Shown: piece by piece, positions 34,285 through 41,938 of the stretch
Position numbering within the stretch: position 1 is the stretch's first letter
Layout: each line of letters opens with the position of its first letter
Assembly: GCF_023499255.1 (NCBI RefSeq)
Contig: NZ_CP092183.1
Span: 503,501 to 567,500 of the forward strand
Reading direction: 5' to 3'
Origin: Couchioplanes caeruleus
GTDB taxonomy: Bacteria > Actinomycetota > Actinomycetes > Mycobacteriales > Micromonosporaceae
Length of the DNA stretch: 64,000 nt
Program-made: the position numbers and the translations under genes
The notes under the pieces: model-generated
Database searches by the model: none
Told to the model about the DNA's origin: nothing
Seen by the model: only the letters and a program-made list of their open reading frames with translations

Positions 34285-35343
34285 ATGGCGCAGTTCGTTG
34301 ACTGGGATCTGGCCGCCGCCACCGCGGGCGCGCTGTCGAAATCCGGCCCCGCGGTGTCCTACGAGGAAGCCATGCAGGTGGTCGCCCAGCTGCGCGAGCT
34401 CACCGACGAGGCGCGCAGCCACGTCGCCGCGTACACGGGGCTGACCCCGCAGGTCGAGGGTCCGCCGGTGCGGGTCGTGGACCGCAAGGACTGGGCCGCG
34501 GTGAACATCGCCGGCCTCAAGGAAGTCATCATTCCGCTGGTCAGCCGCCTCTCCGGGGATCGGCAGCCCGGCGCGCTCACCGACGCGATCGGCTCCCGGG
34601 TCACCGGCGTGCAGGCCGGCACCGTGCTGGCGTACCTGTCCGGCCGGGTCCTCGGCCAGTACGAAGTCTTCTCCGCCGAGCCGGGGCAGCTGCTGCTCAA
34701 CGCCCCGAACATCGTCGAGGTGGAGCGCAAGCTGGGCGCCGACCCGCGCGACTTCCGGCTCTGGGTGTGCCTGCACGAGGTCACCCACCTCACCCAGTTC
34801 CAGGCCGTGCCGTGGATGCGCGGCTACTTCCTCGGCGAGGTCCAGGCGTTCGTCGACGCCTCGCAGAGCGGCGAGCACATCCTCGAGCGCATGCGCCGCG
34901 GCGTGGCCACGCTGTCCGACGCGCTGCGCGACCCCGACAGCCGCTCCTCGGTGCTCGACATCGTGCAGACGCCGGCGCAGAAGGCCGTGCTCGACCGCCT
35001 CACCGCCCTCATGACGCTGCTGGAGGGGCACGCCGAGTTCGTCATGGACGGCGTGGGACCCGAGGTCATCCCGTCCGTGGACGCCATCCGCGCCAAGTTC
35101 AACCAGCGCCGCGAGAGCGGCAACCCGCTCGAGAAGGCCATCCGCCGGCTGCTGGGCATCGAGGTCAAGATGCGCCAGTACGCGGAGGGCCGCAAGTTCG
35201 TGCACGGCGTCGTGGAGCGGGTCGGGATGACCGGCTTCAACAAGATCTTCAGCTCGCCGCTGACCCTGCCCCGGCTCGAGGAGCTGGGCGACCCCGACGC
35301 GTGGGTGGCCCGGGTGCACGGCCCGGTCGGTCTCGCCTCGTAA
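34285..35343 (+). CDS. Zincin-like metallopeptidase (DUF2342, 'F420 biosynthesis-associated')
   Basis: A 352-residue protein of the actinobacterial family often labelled coenzyme F420 biosynthesis-associated (Rv3626c-like). HEVTHLTQFQ is an HExxH zinc site and LLEGHAEFVMD downstream offers further ligands, so it is probably a metallopeptidase; no substrate is known and the F420 link rests on phylogenetic co-occurrence only. The rest is helical with no signal peptide, suggesting a cytosolic protein. It stands between dacB and tilS as in mycobacteria, with tilS starting 9 bp after its stop. Confidence 0.87.
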   Translation: MAQFVDWDLAAATAGALSKSGPAVSYEEAMQVVAQLRELTDEARSHVAAYTGLTPQVEGPPVRVVDRKDWAAVNIAGLKEVIIPLVSRLSGDRQPGALTDAIGSRVTGVQAGTVLAYLSGRVLGQYEVFSAEPGQLLLNAPNIVEVERKLGADPRDFRLWVCLHEVTHLTQFQAVPWMRGYFLGEVQAFVDASQSGEHILERMRRGVATLSDALRDPDSRSSVLDIVQTPAQKAVLDRLTALMTLLEGHAEFVMDGVGPEVIPSVDAIRAKFNQRRESGNPLEKAIRRLLGIEVKMRQYAEGRKFVHGVVERVGMTGFNKIFSSPLTLPRLEELGDPDAWVARVHGPVGLAS

Positions 35344-35351
35344 CGAGCGTC

Positions 35352-36320
35352 ATGGCGCGCATCCCGCCGCCGGTGGCGACCGTCCGCTCGGCGGTCCGGG
35401 CGGCGCTCAGCGCACTGCGCGGGCCGGTGCTCGTCGCGTGTTCCGGCGGCGCCGACTCGCTGGCGCTGGCGGCCGCGGCGGCGTTCATCGGGCCGCGGTC
35501 GGGCGTGCCGGTCGGCCTCGTCACGGTTGACCACCAGCTCCAGGAGGGCTCGGCCGCGCGGGCTTCCGCCGTGGCCGCGTGGGCGCGGTCGGCGGGGCTG
35601 GCGCCGGTCGAGGTGGCGACCGTGACGGTCGGTGGGCGGCCCGGCGGACCGGAGGCGGCCGCGCGCGAGGCCAGATATGAGGCTCTTTCCTCCGTGGCGG
35701 AGCGAACCGGTGCGGCGGCCGTGCTGCTCGGTCACACCCGCGACGACCAGGCCGAGACCGTGCTCCTGGCGCTGGCCCGGGGCGCCGGGCCGCGCGGGGT
35801 GGCCGGGATGCCGTACCGCCGCGGGATCTTCCTCCGCCCGCTGCTGGACGTCCCACGTGCCGACACGCGCAAGGCCTGCGCCGCGCTGGGCCTGTCGACC
35901 TGGGACGACCCCCACAACACCGATGACGCGTACGCCCGTTCGCGGGTGCGCGCCGACGCGTTGCCGGCCCTGGTGACCACCCTCGGCCCGGCGGTGGTGG
36001 CCAACCTGGCCCGTACGGCGTCCCTGGTCGCCGCCGACGTCGCCTACCTGGACGCCGTCGCCGCCGAGGCCCTGAGTTCGGCACGCTCGGCCCACGGGCT
36101 GTCCGTGGCCGTCCTGCACGCGCTGCCGGAGGCGATCCGGGGCCGGGTGCTGCACGCCTGGGCGCGGGAGCTGGGGGCGCCGGGAACGGCCCTGTCCCAC
36201 CGGCACGTGGCGGCCCTCGACGCGCTCGTCACCGGCTGGCACGGCCAGGGACCGGCCGCGTTGCCGGGCGGGATCCACGTGGCACGCCGAGCGGGTGACC
36301 TCATGCGGACTGATCTGTGA
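35352..36320 (+). CDS. tilS: tRNA(Ile)-lysidine synthase
   Basis: A 322-residue N-type ATP pyrophosphatase that converts the wobble C34 of tRNA-Ile(CAU) to lysidine. The PP-loop SGGADSLAL lies at about 31-39, VDHQLQEGSAARA and LLGHTRDDQAETVLL are family motifs, and RPLLDVPRADTRKAC precedes the tRNA-binding helical part. The C-terminal domain found in E. coli TilS is absent, as in many actinomycetes. ATG 35352 follows the zincin stop by 8 bp; upstream codons are open but lack a better ribosome site. Confidence 0.92.
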   Translation: MARIPPPVATVRSAVRAALSALRGPVLVACSGGADSLALAAAAAFIGPRSGVPVGLVTVDHQLQEGSAARASAVAAWARSAGLAPVEVATVTVGGRPGGPEAAAREARYEALSSVAERTGAAAVLLGHTRDDQAETVLLALARGAGPRGVAGMPYRRGIFLRPLLDVPRADTRKACAALGLSTWDDPHNTDDAYARSRVRADALPALVTTLGPAVVANLARTASLVAADVAYLDAVAAEALSSARSAHGLSVAVLHALPEAIRGRVLHAWARELGAPGTALSHRHVAALDALVTGWHGQGPAALPGGIHVARRAGDLMRTDL

Positions 36321-36331
36321 CAGTTGTCACT
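36316..36331. promoter_or_regulatory. Crp-like binding site upstream of hpt
   Basis: TGTGA at 36316-36320, 6 nt, TCACT at 36327-36331: nine of ten positions of the TGTGA-N6-TCACA consensus known for mycobacterial Crp. It overlaps the tilS stop and lies about 117 bp before the hpt start. Binding is inferred from the motif only. Confidence 0.5.
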
Positions 36332-36356
36332 GAGGGTGGCGATGACCCGGTCGTCC

Positions 36357-36372
36357 GGGGCGAATTCGCCCC
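36357..36372. promoter_or_regulatory. 16-bp perfect palindrome upstream of hpt
   Basis: GGGGCGAATTCGCCCC, about 76 bp before the hpt start. It could be an operator or, if transcribed, a tilS terminator stem; no T run follows. Confidence 0.45.
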
Positions 36373-36435
36373 ATAACCAGCGCTTGTCCGGGCACCGACC
36401 GCTGCCCCCGGGGGCGGATCGCTCGCCGCATACGG

Positions 36436-36441
36436 CAGGCT
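36436..36441 (+). promoter_or_regulatory. -10 box, leaderless hpt
   Basis: CAGGCT, then AGGCGC (6 nt), then ATG 36448. The first base departs from TANNNT. Confidence 0.4.
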
Positions 36442-36447
36442 AGGCGC

Positions 36448-37023
36448 ATGGCAGACGGCTCCTGGTACGACGCCGACATCGACCGCGTGATCATCTCCGA
36501 GGAACAGATCCGCGAGAAGACCGAAGAGCTGGCCAAGCAGGTCGCCGCCGATTACGCGGACGCCGAGGGTGGCGTGCTCCTGGTCTGCGTGCTCAAGGGC
36601 GCGGTCATGTTCATGGCGGACTTCGCGCGTGCGCTGGGCCGGCAGGGTCCCCCTTGCGAGATGGAGTTCATGGCCGTCTCGTCGTACGGCTCCGGCACCA
36701 CGTCCTCCGGGGTGGTGCGCATCCTCAAGGACCTGGACCGCGACATCGCGGGCCGGCACGTGGTCATCGTCGAGGACATCGTCGACTCCGGCCTGACGCT
36801 GTCCTGGCTGATGAAGTACCTGCGGTCCCGGTCGCCGGAGAGCGTCGAGGTGGTGGCGCTGTTCCGCAAGCCCGACGCCATCAAGGTGCCCGTGCCGACC
36901 AAGTACGTCGGCTTCGACATCCCGAGCGAGTTCGTGGTCGGCTACGGCCTGGACTTCTCGGAGCGCTACCGCGAGGTGCCCTACGTGGGAGTACTCAAGC
37001 CCGAGGTGTACGCCCGTAGCTGA
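36448..37023 (+). CDS. hpt: Hypoxanthine phosphoribosyltransferase
   Basis: A 191-residue purine salvage enzyme that joins hypoxanthine or guanine to PRPP. The PRPP-binding loop is HVVIVEDIVDSGLTLSWL, the flexible loop is MAVSSYGSGTTSSG, and the purine-contacting KYVGFDIPSEFVVGYGLDF near the C-terminus is typical. It lies between tilS and ftsH, the usual actinomycete order. The 127 bp before it hold a Crp-like site and a palindrome, so its expression may depend on cAMP. Confidence 0.95.
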   Translation: MADGSWYDADIDRVIISEEQIREKTEELAKQVAADYADAEGGVLLVCVLKGAVMFMADFARALGRQGPPCEMEFMAVSSYGSGTTSSGVVRILKDLDRDIAGRHVVIVEDIVDSGLTLSWLMKYLRSRSPESVEVVALFRKPDAIKVPVPTKYVGFDIPSEFVVGYGLDFSERYREVPYVGVLKPEVYARS

Positions 37024-37404
37024 ACGGTCTCCCAGCCGACTCTCAGGAATCGGGTGAACGGCCCGGTTGCGAGGAGTATTGTCCGACTTTGCGGCGATTC
37101 TCGGCCCTCGGAAACGTGAACTGCCGGCGACGACAGGGTTCCGGCGGGCCGGGCTGACGCATTCGGAACACGCACCCACGGTGTACCGTCGAGTGACCGA
37201 TGGCGCAGTGTCACGAGCGCCGGAGGGGTCGGGTCGGTGAGGCCAAGGGCCCACGGGGTTTACCCCGGGCCCTTGAGGTTATCGATCCGGCAGTGTCCCC
37301 GTGACCCGGGCGCCCAACCGGCGACCGGTGGCGGGGACCATGTCAACCCAGGTGACCAGGACGCCGATCAGGAGGGTCCGGGCGCATCGGCGCCCGACAA
37401 CAGT
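37024..37404 (+). other. hpt-ftsH intergenic region
   Basis: This 381-bp gap probably holds the ftsH promoter and leader. TACCGT at 37184-37189 is a possible -10. A strong hairpin follows at 37245-37274. AGGAGGG near 37370 lies about 28 nt before the chosen ATG. The frame of ftsH stays open upstream to 37237, but the encoded residues are not FtsH-like. Confidence 0.5.
37245..37274 (+). promoter_or_regulatory. Stable leader hairpin upstream of ftsH
   Basis: AAGGGCCC (37245-37252) pairs with GGGCCCTT (37267-37274); inside, GGGG and CCCC pair around a TTTA loop, with two unpaired bases on one side. It has no T run, so it is not a typical terminator. It may stabilise the leader or control translation. 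Confidence 0.6.
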
Positions 37405-39438
37405 ATGGAACGTACGCGTTTCTTCCGCCGCCCGGTGGTCTGGATCATTCTGGTGATCATCGGTGCTATTGCGCTGAGCTCATTCTTCACCAGTGGTCCG
37501 AGCTACCAGCGAGTCGATACTTCCGTCGTCCTCGAGCGACTCAACCAGCCCGGCATCAAGAAGGTCATCCAGGAGGACAAGGAGCAGACGCTCCAGCTCG
37601 AACTGGCGGCCCCGGAGCGGTTCGACGGCAAGACCACGGACAAGATCGAGACCCAGTATCCGTACGAGCTGACGGACGAGATCTGGAACGACGTCCAGCA
37701 GGCGAAGACCCAGGGCCGGATCACCGGCACGATCGACGCCACGGTCTCCGGCGACAGCATCCTGCTGAGCCTGCTCGTCAACCTGCTGCCGATCGCGATC
37801 CTCGTGATCCTGCTGCTGCTGTTCATGTCGCAGATGCAGGGCGGTGGCTCCCGGGTCCTCAACTTCGGCAAGTCCAAGGCCAAGATGCTGACCAAGGACA
37901 TGCCCAAGACGACGTTCGCCGACGTGGCGGGCGCCGACGAGGCCGTCGAAGAGCTCCAGGAGATCAAGGACTTCCTGCAGAACCCGGCGAAGTACCAGGC
38001 CCTCGGCGCCAAGATCCCGAAGGGCGTGCTGCTGTTCGGCCAGCCCGGTACGGGTAAGACGCTGCTGGCCCGCGCGGTCGCCGGCGAGGCCGGGGTGCCG
38101 TTCTACTCGATCTCGGGTTCGGACTTCGTCGAGATGTTCGTCGGTGTCGGTGCGAGCCGCGTCCGCGACCTCTTCGAGCAGGCCAAGGCGAACGCGCCGG
38201 CCATCGTCTTCGTCGACGAGATCGACGCCGTCGGCCGTCACCGCGGCGCCGGCATGGGCGGCGGTCACGACGAGCGCGAGCAGACGCTGAACCAGCTCCT
38301 CGTCGAGATGGACGGCTTCGACACCAAGGGCGGCGTCATCCTCATCGCCGCCACGAACCGTCCCGACATCCTCGACCCGGCGCTGCTGCGTCCCGGCCGC
38401 TTCGACCGCCAGATCCCGGTCGACAACCCGGACATGGAAGGCCGCCGCGCCATCCTGCGGGTGCACGCCAAGGGCAAGCCGTTCACGCCGGACGTCGACC
38501 TCGACTCGGTGGCCCGGCGCACCCCCGGCTTCTCCGGCGCCGACCTGGCCAACGTCATCAACGAGGCCGCGCTGCTGACCGCCCGCAACGACAAGCGGGC
38601 GATCTCCAACTATTACCTCGAGGAGGCGATCGACCGGGTCATCGCCGGCCCCGAGCGGCGCTCCCGGGCGATGAGCGACAACGAGAAGAAGATCACCGCG
38701 TACCACGAGGGTGGGCACGCTCTGGTGGCGTACGCGCTGCCGCACTCCGCCCCGGTGCACAAGGTGACGATCCTGCCGCGTGGCCGCTCGCTCGGGCACA
38801 CGCTGGTGCTGCCGACCGAGGACAAGTACACCCAGACCCGCGCCGAGATGATCGACACCCTGGCGTACGCGCTGGGCGGCCGGGCCGCGGAGGAGCTCGT
38901 CTTCCACGAGCCCACCACCGGCGCCGGCAACGACATCGAGAAGGCGTCCGGCCTGGCCCGCGCCATGGTCACCCAGTACGGCATGAGCTCCAAGCTGGGC
39001 GCGGTCAAGTACGGCTCGAACAACGACGAGCCGTTCCTGGGCCGCTCGATGGGCCACGAGCGCGACTACTCCGACGCGGTCGCCGCCGAGATCGACTCCG
39101 AGGTGCGCGCGCTCATCGAGCTGGCGCACGACGAAGCCTGGGAGATCCTCGTCGAGTACCGCGACGTGCTCGACACCATGGTCCTGGAGCTGATGGAGAA
39201 GGAAACCATCACCCAGCAGGACATGGACCGCATCTGCGCCCGGGTGCAGAAGCGCGCGCCGATGTCGCCGTTCAACGGCTTCGGCAAGCGGCTGCCGTCC
39301 GAGGCGCCCCCGGTCCTCACCCCCGCCGAGCGCGAGAAGCTCAAGGCGCAGGCGGAGGCCGACGGGCAGATCGCGGTCGGCGGCGGGAACGCCACCGCGT
39401 CGGACATGAACCCGAACGGCAACGTGGAGGGGCACTGA
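37405..39438 (+). CDS. ftsH: ATP-dependent membrane zinc protease FtsH
   Basis: A 677-residue AAA+ protease. Two transmembrane helices (about 10-30 and 122-145) flank a small extracytoplasmic domain. The AAA module has Walker A GQPGTGKT, the [13 protein letters not shown] pore-loop helix, Walker [12 protein letters not shown] and the second region of homology [21 protein letters not shown]. The protease has the zinc motif HEGGH and the downstream Asp in [10 protein letters not shown]. It degrades damaged or short-lived membrane and cytosolic proteins. ATG 37405 gives the usual actinomycete N-terminus [10 protein letters not shown]. folE starts 26 bp after the stop. Confidence 0.95.
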   Translation: MERTRFFRRPVVWIILVIIGAIALSSFFTSGPSYQRVDTSVVLERLNQPGIKKVIQEDKEQTLQLELAAPERFDGKTTDKIETQYPYELTDEIWNDVQQAKTQGRITGTIDATVSGDSILLSLLVNLLPIAILVILLLLFMSQMQGGGSRVLNFGKSKAKMLTKDMPKTTFADVAGADEAVEELQEIKDFLQNPAKYQALGAKIPKGVLLFGQPGTGKTLLARAVAGEAGVPFYSISGSDFVEMFVGVGASRVRDLFEQAKANAPAIVFVDEIDAVGRHRGAGMGGGHDEREQTLNQLLVEMDGFDTKGGVILIAATNRPDILDPALLRPGRFDRQIPVDNPDMEGRRAILRVHAKGKPFTPDVDLDSVARRTPGFSGADLANVINEAALLTARNDKRAISNYYLEEAIDRVIAGPERRSRAMSDNEKKITAYHEGGHALVAYALPHSAPVHKVTILPRGRSLGHTLVLPTEDKYTQTRAEMIDTLAYALGGRAAEELVFHEPTTGAGNDIEKASGLARAMVTQYGMSSKLGAVKYGSNNDEPFLGRSMGHERDYSDAVAAEIDSEVRALIELAHDEAWEILVEYRDVLDTMVLELMEKETITQQDMDRICARVQKRAPMSPFNGFGKRLPSEAPPVLTPAEREKLKAQAEADGQIAVGGGNATASDMNPNGNVEGH

Positions 39439-39464
39439 GCACCGACGCCAGCTCGACGGAGCCC

Positions 39465-40109
39465 GTGGACTCCGACGACGAGCTCGACTACCTCGCCGCG
39501 CGTCTGGTCGACGGCAAGCTCACCGGTTCTCCGGTCGAGCAGGCCGTCGACCTGGCCCGCATCGAGAAAGCGGTCCGGGAGATCCTCCTCGCCATCGGTG
39601 AGGACCCAGACCGCGACGGTCTCCAGCGCACCCCTTCCCGGGTGGCCCGGGCGTACGCCGAACTCTTCGCCGGCCTGCGCGTCGACCCGGCCAAGGTCCT
39701 CACCACCACGTTCGAGGCCAACCACGAGGAGCTCGTGCTGGTCCGCGACATCGAAGTGATGAGCCTCTGCGAGCACCACCTGCTGCCGTTCCGCGGCGTG
39801 GCCCACATCGGCTACATCCCGGGCGTGGACGGCCGCATCACCGGCCTGTCGAAACTCGCCCGCCTCGTCGAGGTCTTCGCCCGTCGCCCCCAGGTCCAGG
39901 AACGCCTCACCTCCCAGATCGCCGACCTCCTCATGGCCAAACTCGACCCCCGCGGCGCGATCGTCGTCCTGGAATGCGAGCACATGTGCATGGAGATGCG
40001 CGGCATCCGCAAAGCGGGGGCGCGCACGGTGACATCGGCGGTGCGGGGGGCGTTCCAGAGCGACGGCAAGGTGCGCGCCGAGGCGATGGCTCTCATAAAC
40101 GCCCGCTGA
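39465..40109 (+). CDS. folE: GTP cyclohydrolase I
   Basis: A 214-residue enzyme that converts GTP to dihydroneopterin triphosphate, the first step of folate synthesis. Zinc ligands are in [11 protein letters not shown] (Cys, His) and the second Cys in [46 protein letters not shown] is the substrate-binding stretch. GTG 39465 has CGGAG just upstream. In mycobacteria folE is followed directly by folP, folB and folK; here those genes are 14.9 kb away. Confidence 0.95.
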   Translation: MDSDDELDYLAARLVDGKLTGSPVEQAVDLARIEKAVREILLAIGEDPDRDGLQRTPSRVARAYAELFAGLRVDPAKVLTTTFEANHEELVLVRDIEVMSLCEHHLLPFRGVAHIGYIPGVDGRITGLSKLARLVEVFARRPQVQERLTSQIADLLMAKLDPRGAIVVLECEHMCMEMRGIRKAGARTVTSAVRGAFQSDGKVRAEAMALINAR

Positions 40110-40427
40110 GCGCTGCTGGCTCGCGCTCTGCTGGCCTGCGCCTGGTGTCCGATCTGCGCTCTGCCTGTCTGCGCTTTGCCGGTCCGGGCTCTGGCGGTCC
40201 GCGTTCCGCTCCGCGCGAGACAGCTCAGCACTCTGCCGGGCCTCCCGCCGGCCGGCGTGTGGCCGACCCGTCGTCCCTGTCGGCCTGCCGGTAACGGCCC
40301 GCGGGTCCGCCGGTGACCGCCATCGGCGGGTGATCCGCGGATCGGCGTGACCCATCGCGTCCTGCACGTCCTCCAGGGGCACCCCCTCGGCCGCGGGCGC
40401 CGGCTTCGGTTCGCCGGCCTGGGCCTA

Positions 40428-40464
40428 GCCGGTCGGTCTGGAGCCCGCCGGTCGGTCTGGAGCC
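40428..40464. repeat. 18-bp direct repeat, period 19
   Basis: GCCGGTCGGTCTGGAGCC at 40428-40445 is repeated at 40447-40464. It sits near the boundary of the inserted region. Confidence 0.85.
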
Positions 40465-40554
40465 GGCCGAGCGGCCCGGAAACCGCTGAGCGGCCCCGGC
40501 CGGGACCACCGGTCATGGCCGCGAATCTCGATGTCCGTCGCCGGCCACCGCAGA

Positions 40555-40560
40555 CATACT
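40555..40560 (+). promoter_or_regulatory. -10 box, leaderless RidA paralogue
   Basis: CATACT, then GGCGTC (6 nt), then GTG 40567. Confidence 0.45.
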
Positions 40561-40566
40561 GGCGTC

Positions 40567-40971
40567 GTGATCGAGAAGCTCAACCCGCCGACCGTCCACG
40601 ACCCGGCCGGCTACAGCCACGTCACCATCTCCACCGCCGGACGGCTGGCCCACCTGGCCGGCCAATGCCCCCTCGACCTCGCCGGCACCGTCGTCGGGGA
40701 GCCGGGCGACTACGCGGCGCAGACCGAGCAGGTGGTCGCCAACTGCCTCGCGGTCCTGGCCGCGGCCGGCGCCCGCCCCGCCGACGTCGTCCGTTCCATC
40801 GTGTACGTCGTCAGCCCGGACAGCGGGGTACTGGGGAGCGTGTGGCAGCGGCTGGCGGCCTCCGAGCTCGCCCCGGCGTTCACCACGGCCAGCACGCTGC
40901 TCGGCGTAGCGGCGCTGGGCTACGAGGGGCAGCTGGTCGAGATCGACCTGACAGCGGCGCTGCCCGGCTGA
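40567..40971 (+). CDS. RidA/YjgF family protein, second copy
   Basis: A 134-residue RidA-type protein of canonical length, unlike the longer one at 7660-8151. It has STAGRLAHLAGQCPLDLAGTVV (the usual GQ.. strand), CLAVLAAAGARPADVVRSIVYVV and the end segment YEGQLVEIDLTAALPG. The canonical catalytic Arg in the IEAVA region is not seen, so enamine deaminase activity is uncertain. The gene converges with the small helical gene, 4 bp between stops, and is the first gene of the material between folE and folP. Confidence 0.82.
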   Translation: MIEKLNPPTVHDPAGYSHVTISTAGRLAHLAGQCPLDLAGTVVGEPGDYAAQTEQVVANCLAVLAAAGARPADVVRSIVYVVSPDSGVLGSVWQRLAASELAPAFTTASTLLGVAALGYEGQLVEIDLTAALPG

Positions 40972-40975
40972 GGCC

Positions 40976-41236
40976 CTAGACGATCATCCGGTAGGTGTCG
41001 GCGCTGTCCATGGCGGCGCGGGCCAGCGTCGCCGCCTCGTCGAGCCGGGTGCGGGCCTGCTCCAGCTGCGCGATCGCCGCGGCGATCGACGGGTGCAGCG
41101 AGCCGATCGCGGTGATCCGCAGCCGGGCGAGGGCGTCGTCCAGCTGGTCGTTGACCTGCTGGATGCCCGACACGGCCCGTTGCGTGCCGTCCACCGACGC
41201 CGCCACGTTCGCCTTGATCTCCTCGACGCTGGCCAT
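40976..41236 (-). CDS. Small helical protein of the FtsK-like module (WXG100 size)
   Basis: An 86-residue protein with no signal peptide or membrane segment: MASVEEIKANVAASVDGTQR... It is predicted to be two long amphipathic helices (about 3-45 and 50-80), the size and build of WXG100/ESAT-6 proteins. No W-x-G motif is present; the inter-helix segment reads ITAIGSLHPS. It is the last gene of the unit FtsK-like ATPase - membrane protein - this gene, and GAGGAGGG precedes ATG 41236. Its place suggests it is a substrate or adaptor of the ATPase; I do not recognise a named family. Confidence 0.75.
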   Translation of the reverse strand: MASVEEIKANVAASVDGTQRAVSGIQQVNDQLDDALARLRITAIGSLHPSIAAAIAQLEQARTRLDEAATLARAAMDSADTYRMIV

Positions 41237-41245
41237 GAGCCCTCC

Positions 41246-41938
41246 TCACCGGATGAACGCGAGCAACCCCACGCCCATGCAGGTCAACAGCACCGGCGTG
41301 AGGCAGGTGATGGCGCCTACCAGGGGCGTACGGTCGACCTTCTCCGAGCCGCCCCCGTACACGAAGCCGATGGTCAGCCAGCCCAGCCCGTACGCGAGCA
41401 CCGGCAGGCTCAGCCCGCACAGCAGCGCGTACGTCGGCAGCGACCCGGACGGCGCGATCAGGTAGAGCACGATCTGCACGATGAGGACGGCCGCCGCGAA
41501 AGGCCCGTACACCAGAAGGTTGCGGGCCCAGGGCCGGAGCGGGAGCGCCGCGGCCGGGCCGGCGCTCAGCATGCCCGCGTCGGCGGCGTCTGCGGTGGCC
41601 CGGGCCTGACGCAGCGCGCCGAGGATCGCCGCCGGGCCCGCGGCCACGGTCTGGGCGGCCATCGCCTGCTCGGCCGGCTGGGGCATCAGGGCGGTCTCGG
41701 GCACGCCGAAGTCCTGCAGCAGCCGGGCACGCTGCGGCGCCAGCCGGGCGCGTACCGCGGAAAGCTCCTGCTGGGCGGCCTGCAGGGTCGCCGCCTGCTC
41801 GCCGGCGGCAGTGCTCGCGGCCCGGCGCACCGCGTCCAGGCGCTGGGCGGCCGCCAGGTAGTCGCCCCACGGGCCCACGGGCTGATCGCCGACGCCGGCC
41901 TCCCCACCGGCCGGCGCGCCCGTGTCCGGCACGCTCAT
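41246..41938 (-). CDS. Coiled-coil membrane protein of the FtsK-like module
   Basis: A 230-residue protein I cannot assign to a family. A Gly/Pro-rich start is followed by a helical, probably coiled-coil stretch (about 28-120, rich in Ala, Gln, Arg) and three or four membrane helices (about 137-162, 167-195, 204-229). The cytoplasmic helical part may dock the ATPase. ATG 41938 overlaps the ATPase stop (ATGA), so the two proteins are probably made in fixed ratio. The helical gene at 40976 follows after 9 bp. Confidence 0.75.
   Translation of the reverse strand: MSVPDTGAPAGGEAGVGDQPVGPWGDYLAAAQRLDAVRRAASTAAGEQAATLQAAQQELSAVRARLAPQRARLLQDFGVPETALMPQPAEQAMAAQTVAAGPAAILGALRQARATADAADAGMLSAGPAAALPLRPWARNLLVYGPFAAAVLIVQIVLYLIAPSGSLPTYALLCGLSLPVLAYGLGWLTIGFVYGGGSEKVDRTPLVGAITCLTPVLLTCMGVGLLAFIR

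Larger units (their letters stand above)
40110..40566. other. 457-bp low-complexity gap after folE
   Basis: The region runs from the folE stop to the RidA-like gene. It contains CTGCGCTCTG-like short repeats (40130-40215) and a 19-bp-period duplication (40428-40464). No gene is supported; long open frames on the reverse strand are repeat and GC artefacts. This is the left border of the material inserted into the fol operon. Confidence 0.7.

Noticed and set aside
37165..37190. GGAAC-N18-GTC as an ECF sigma promoter for ftsH
   Set aside because: The -10 part is too weak and the pattern is common by chance in GC-rich DNA.
40110..40530. Reverse-strand frames (39812-40516, 40225-40509) as a gene after folE
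   Set aside because: Composition is dominated by short repeats; the frames have no start signal and overlap folE antisense.
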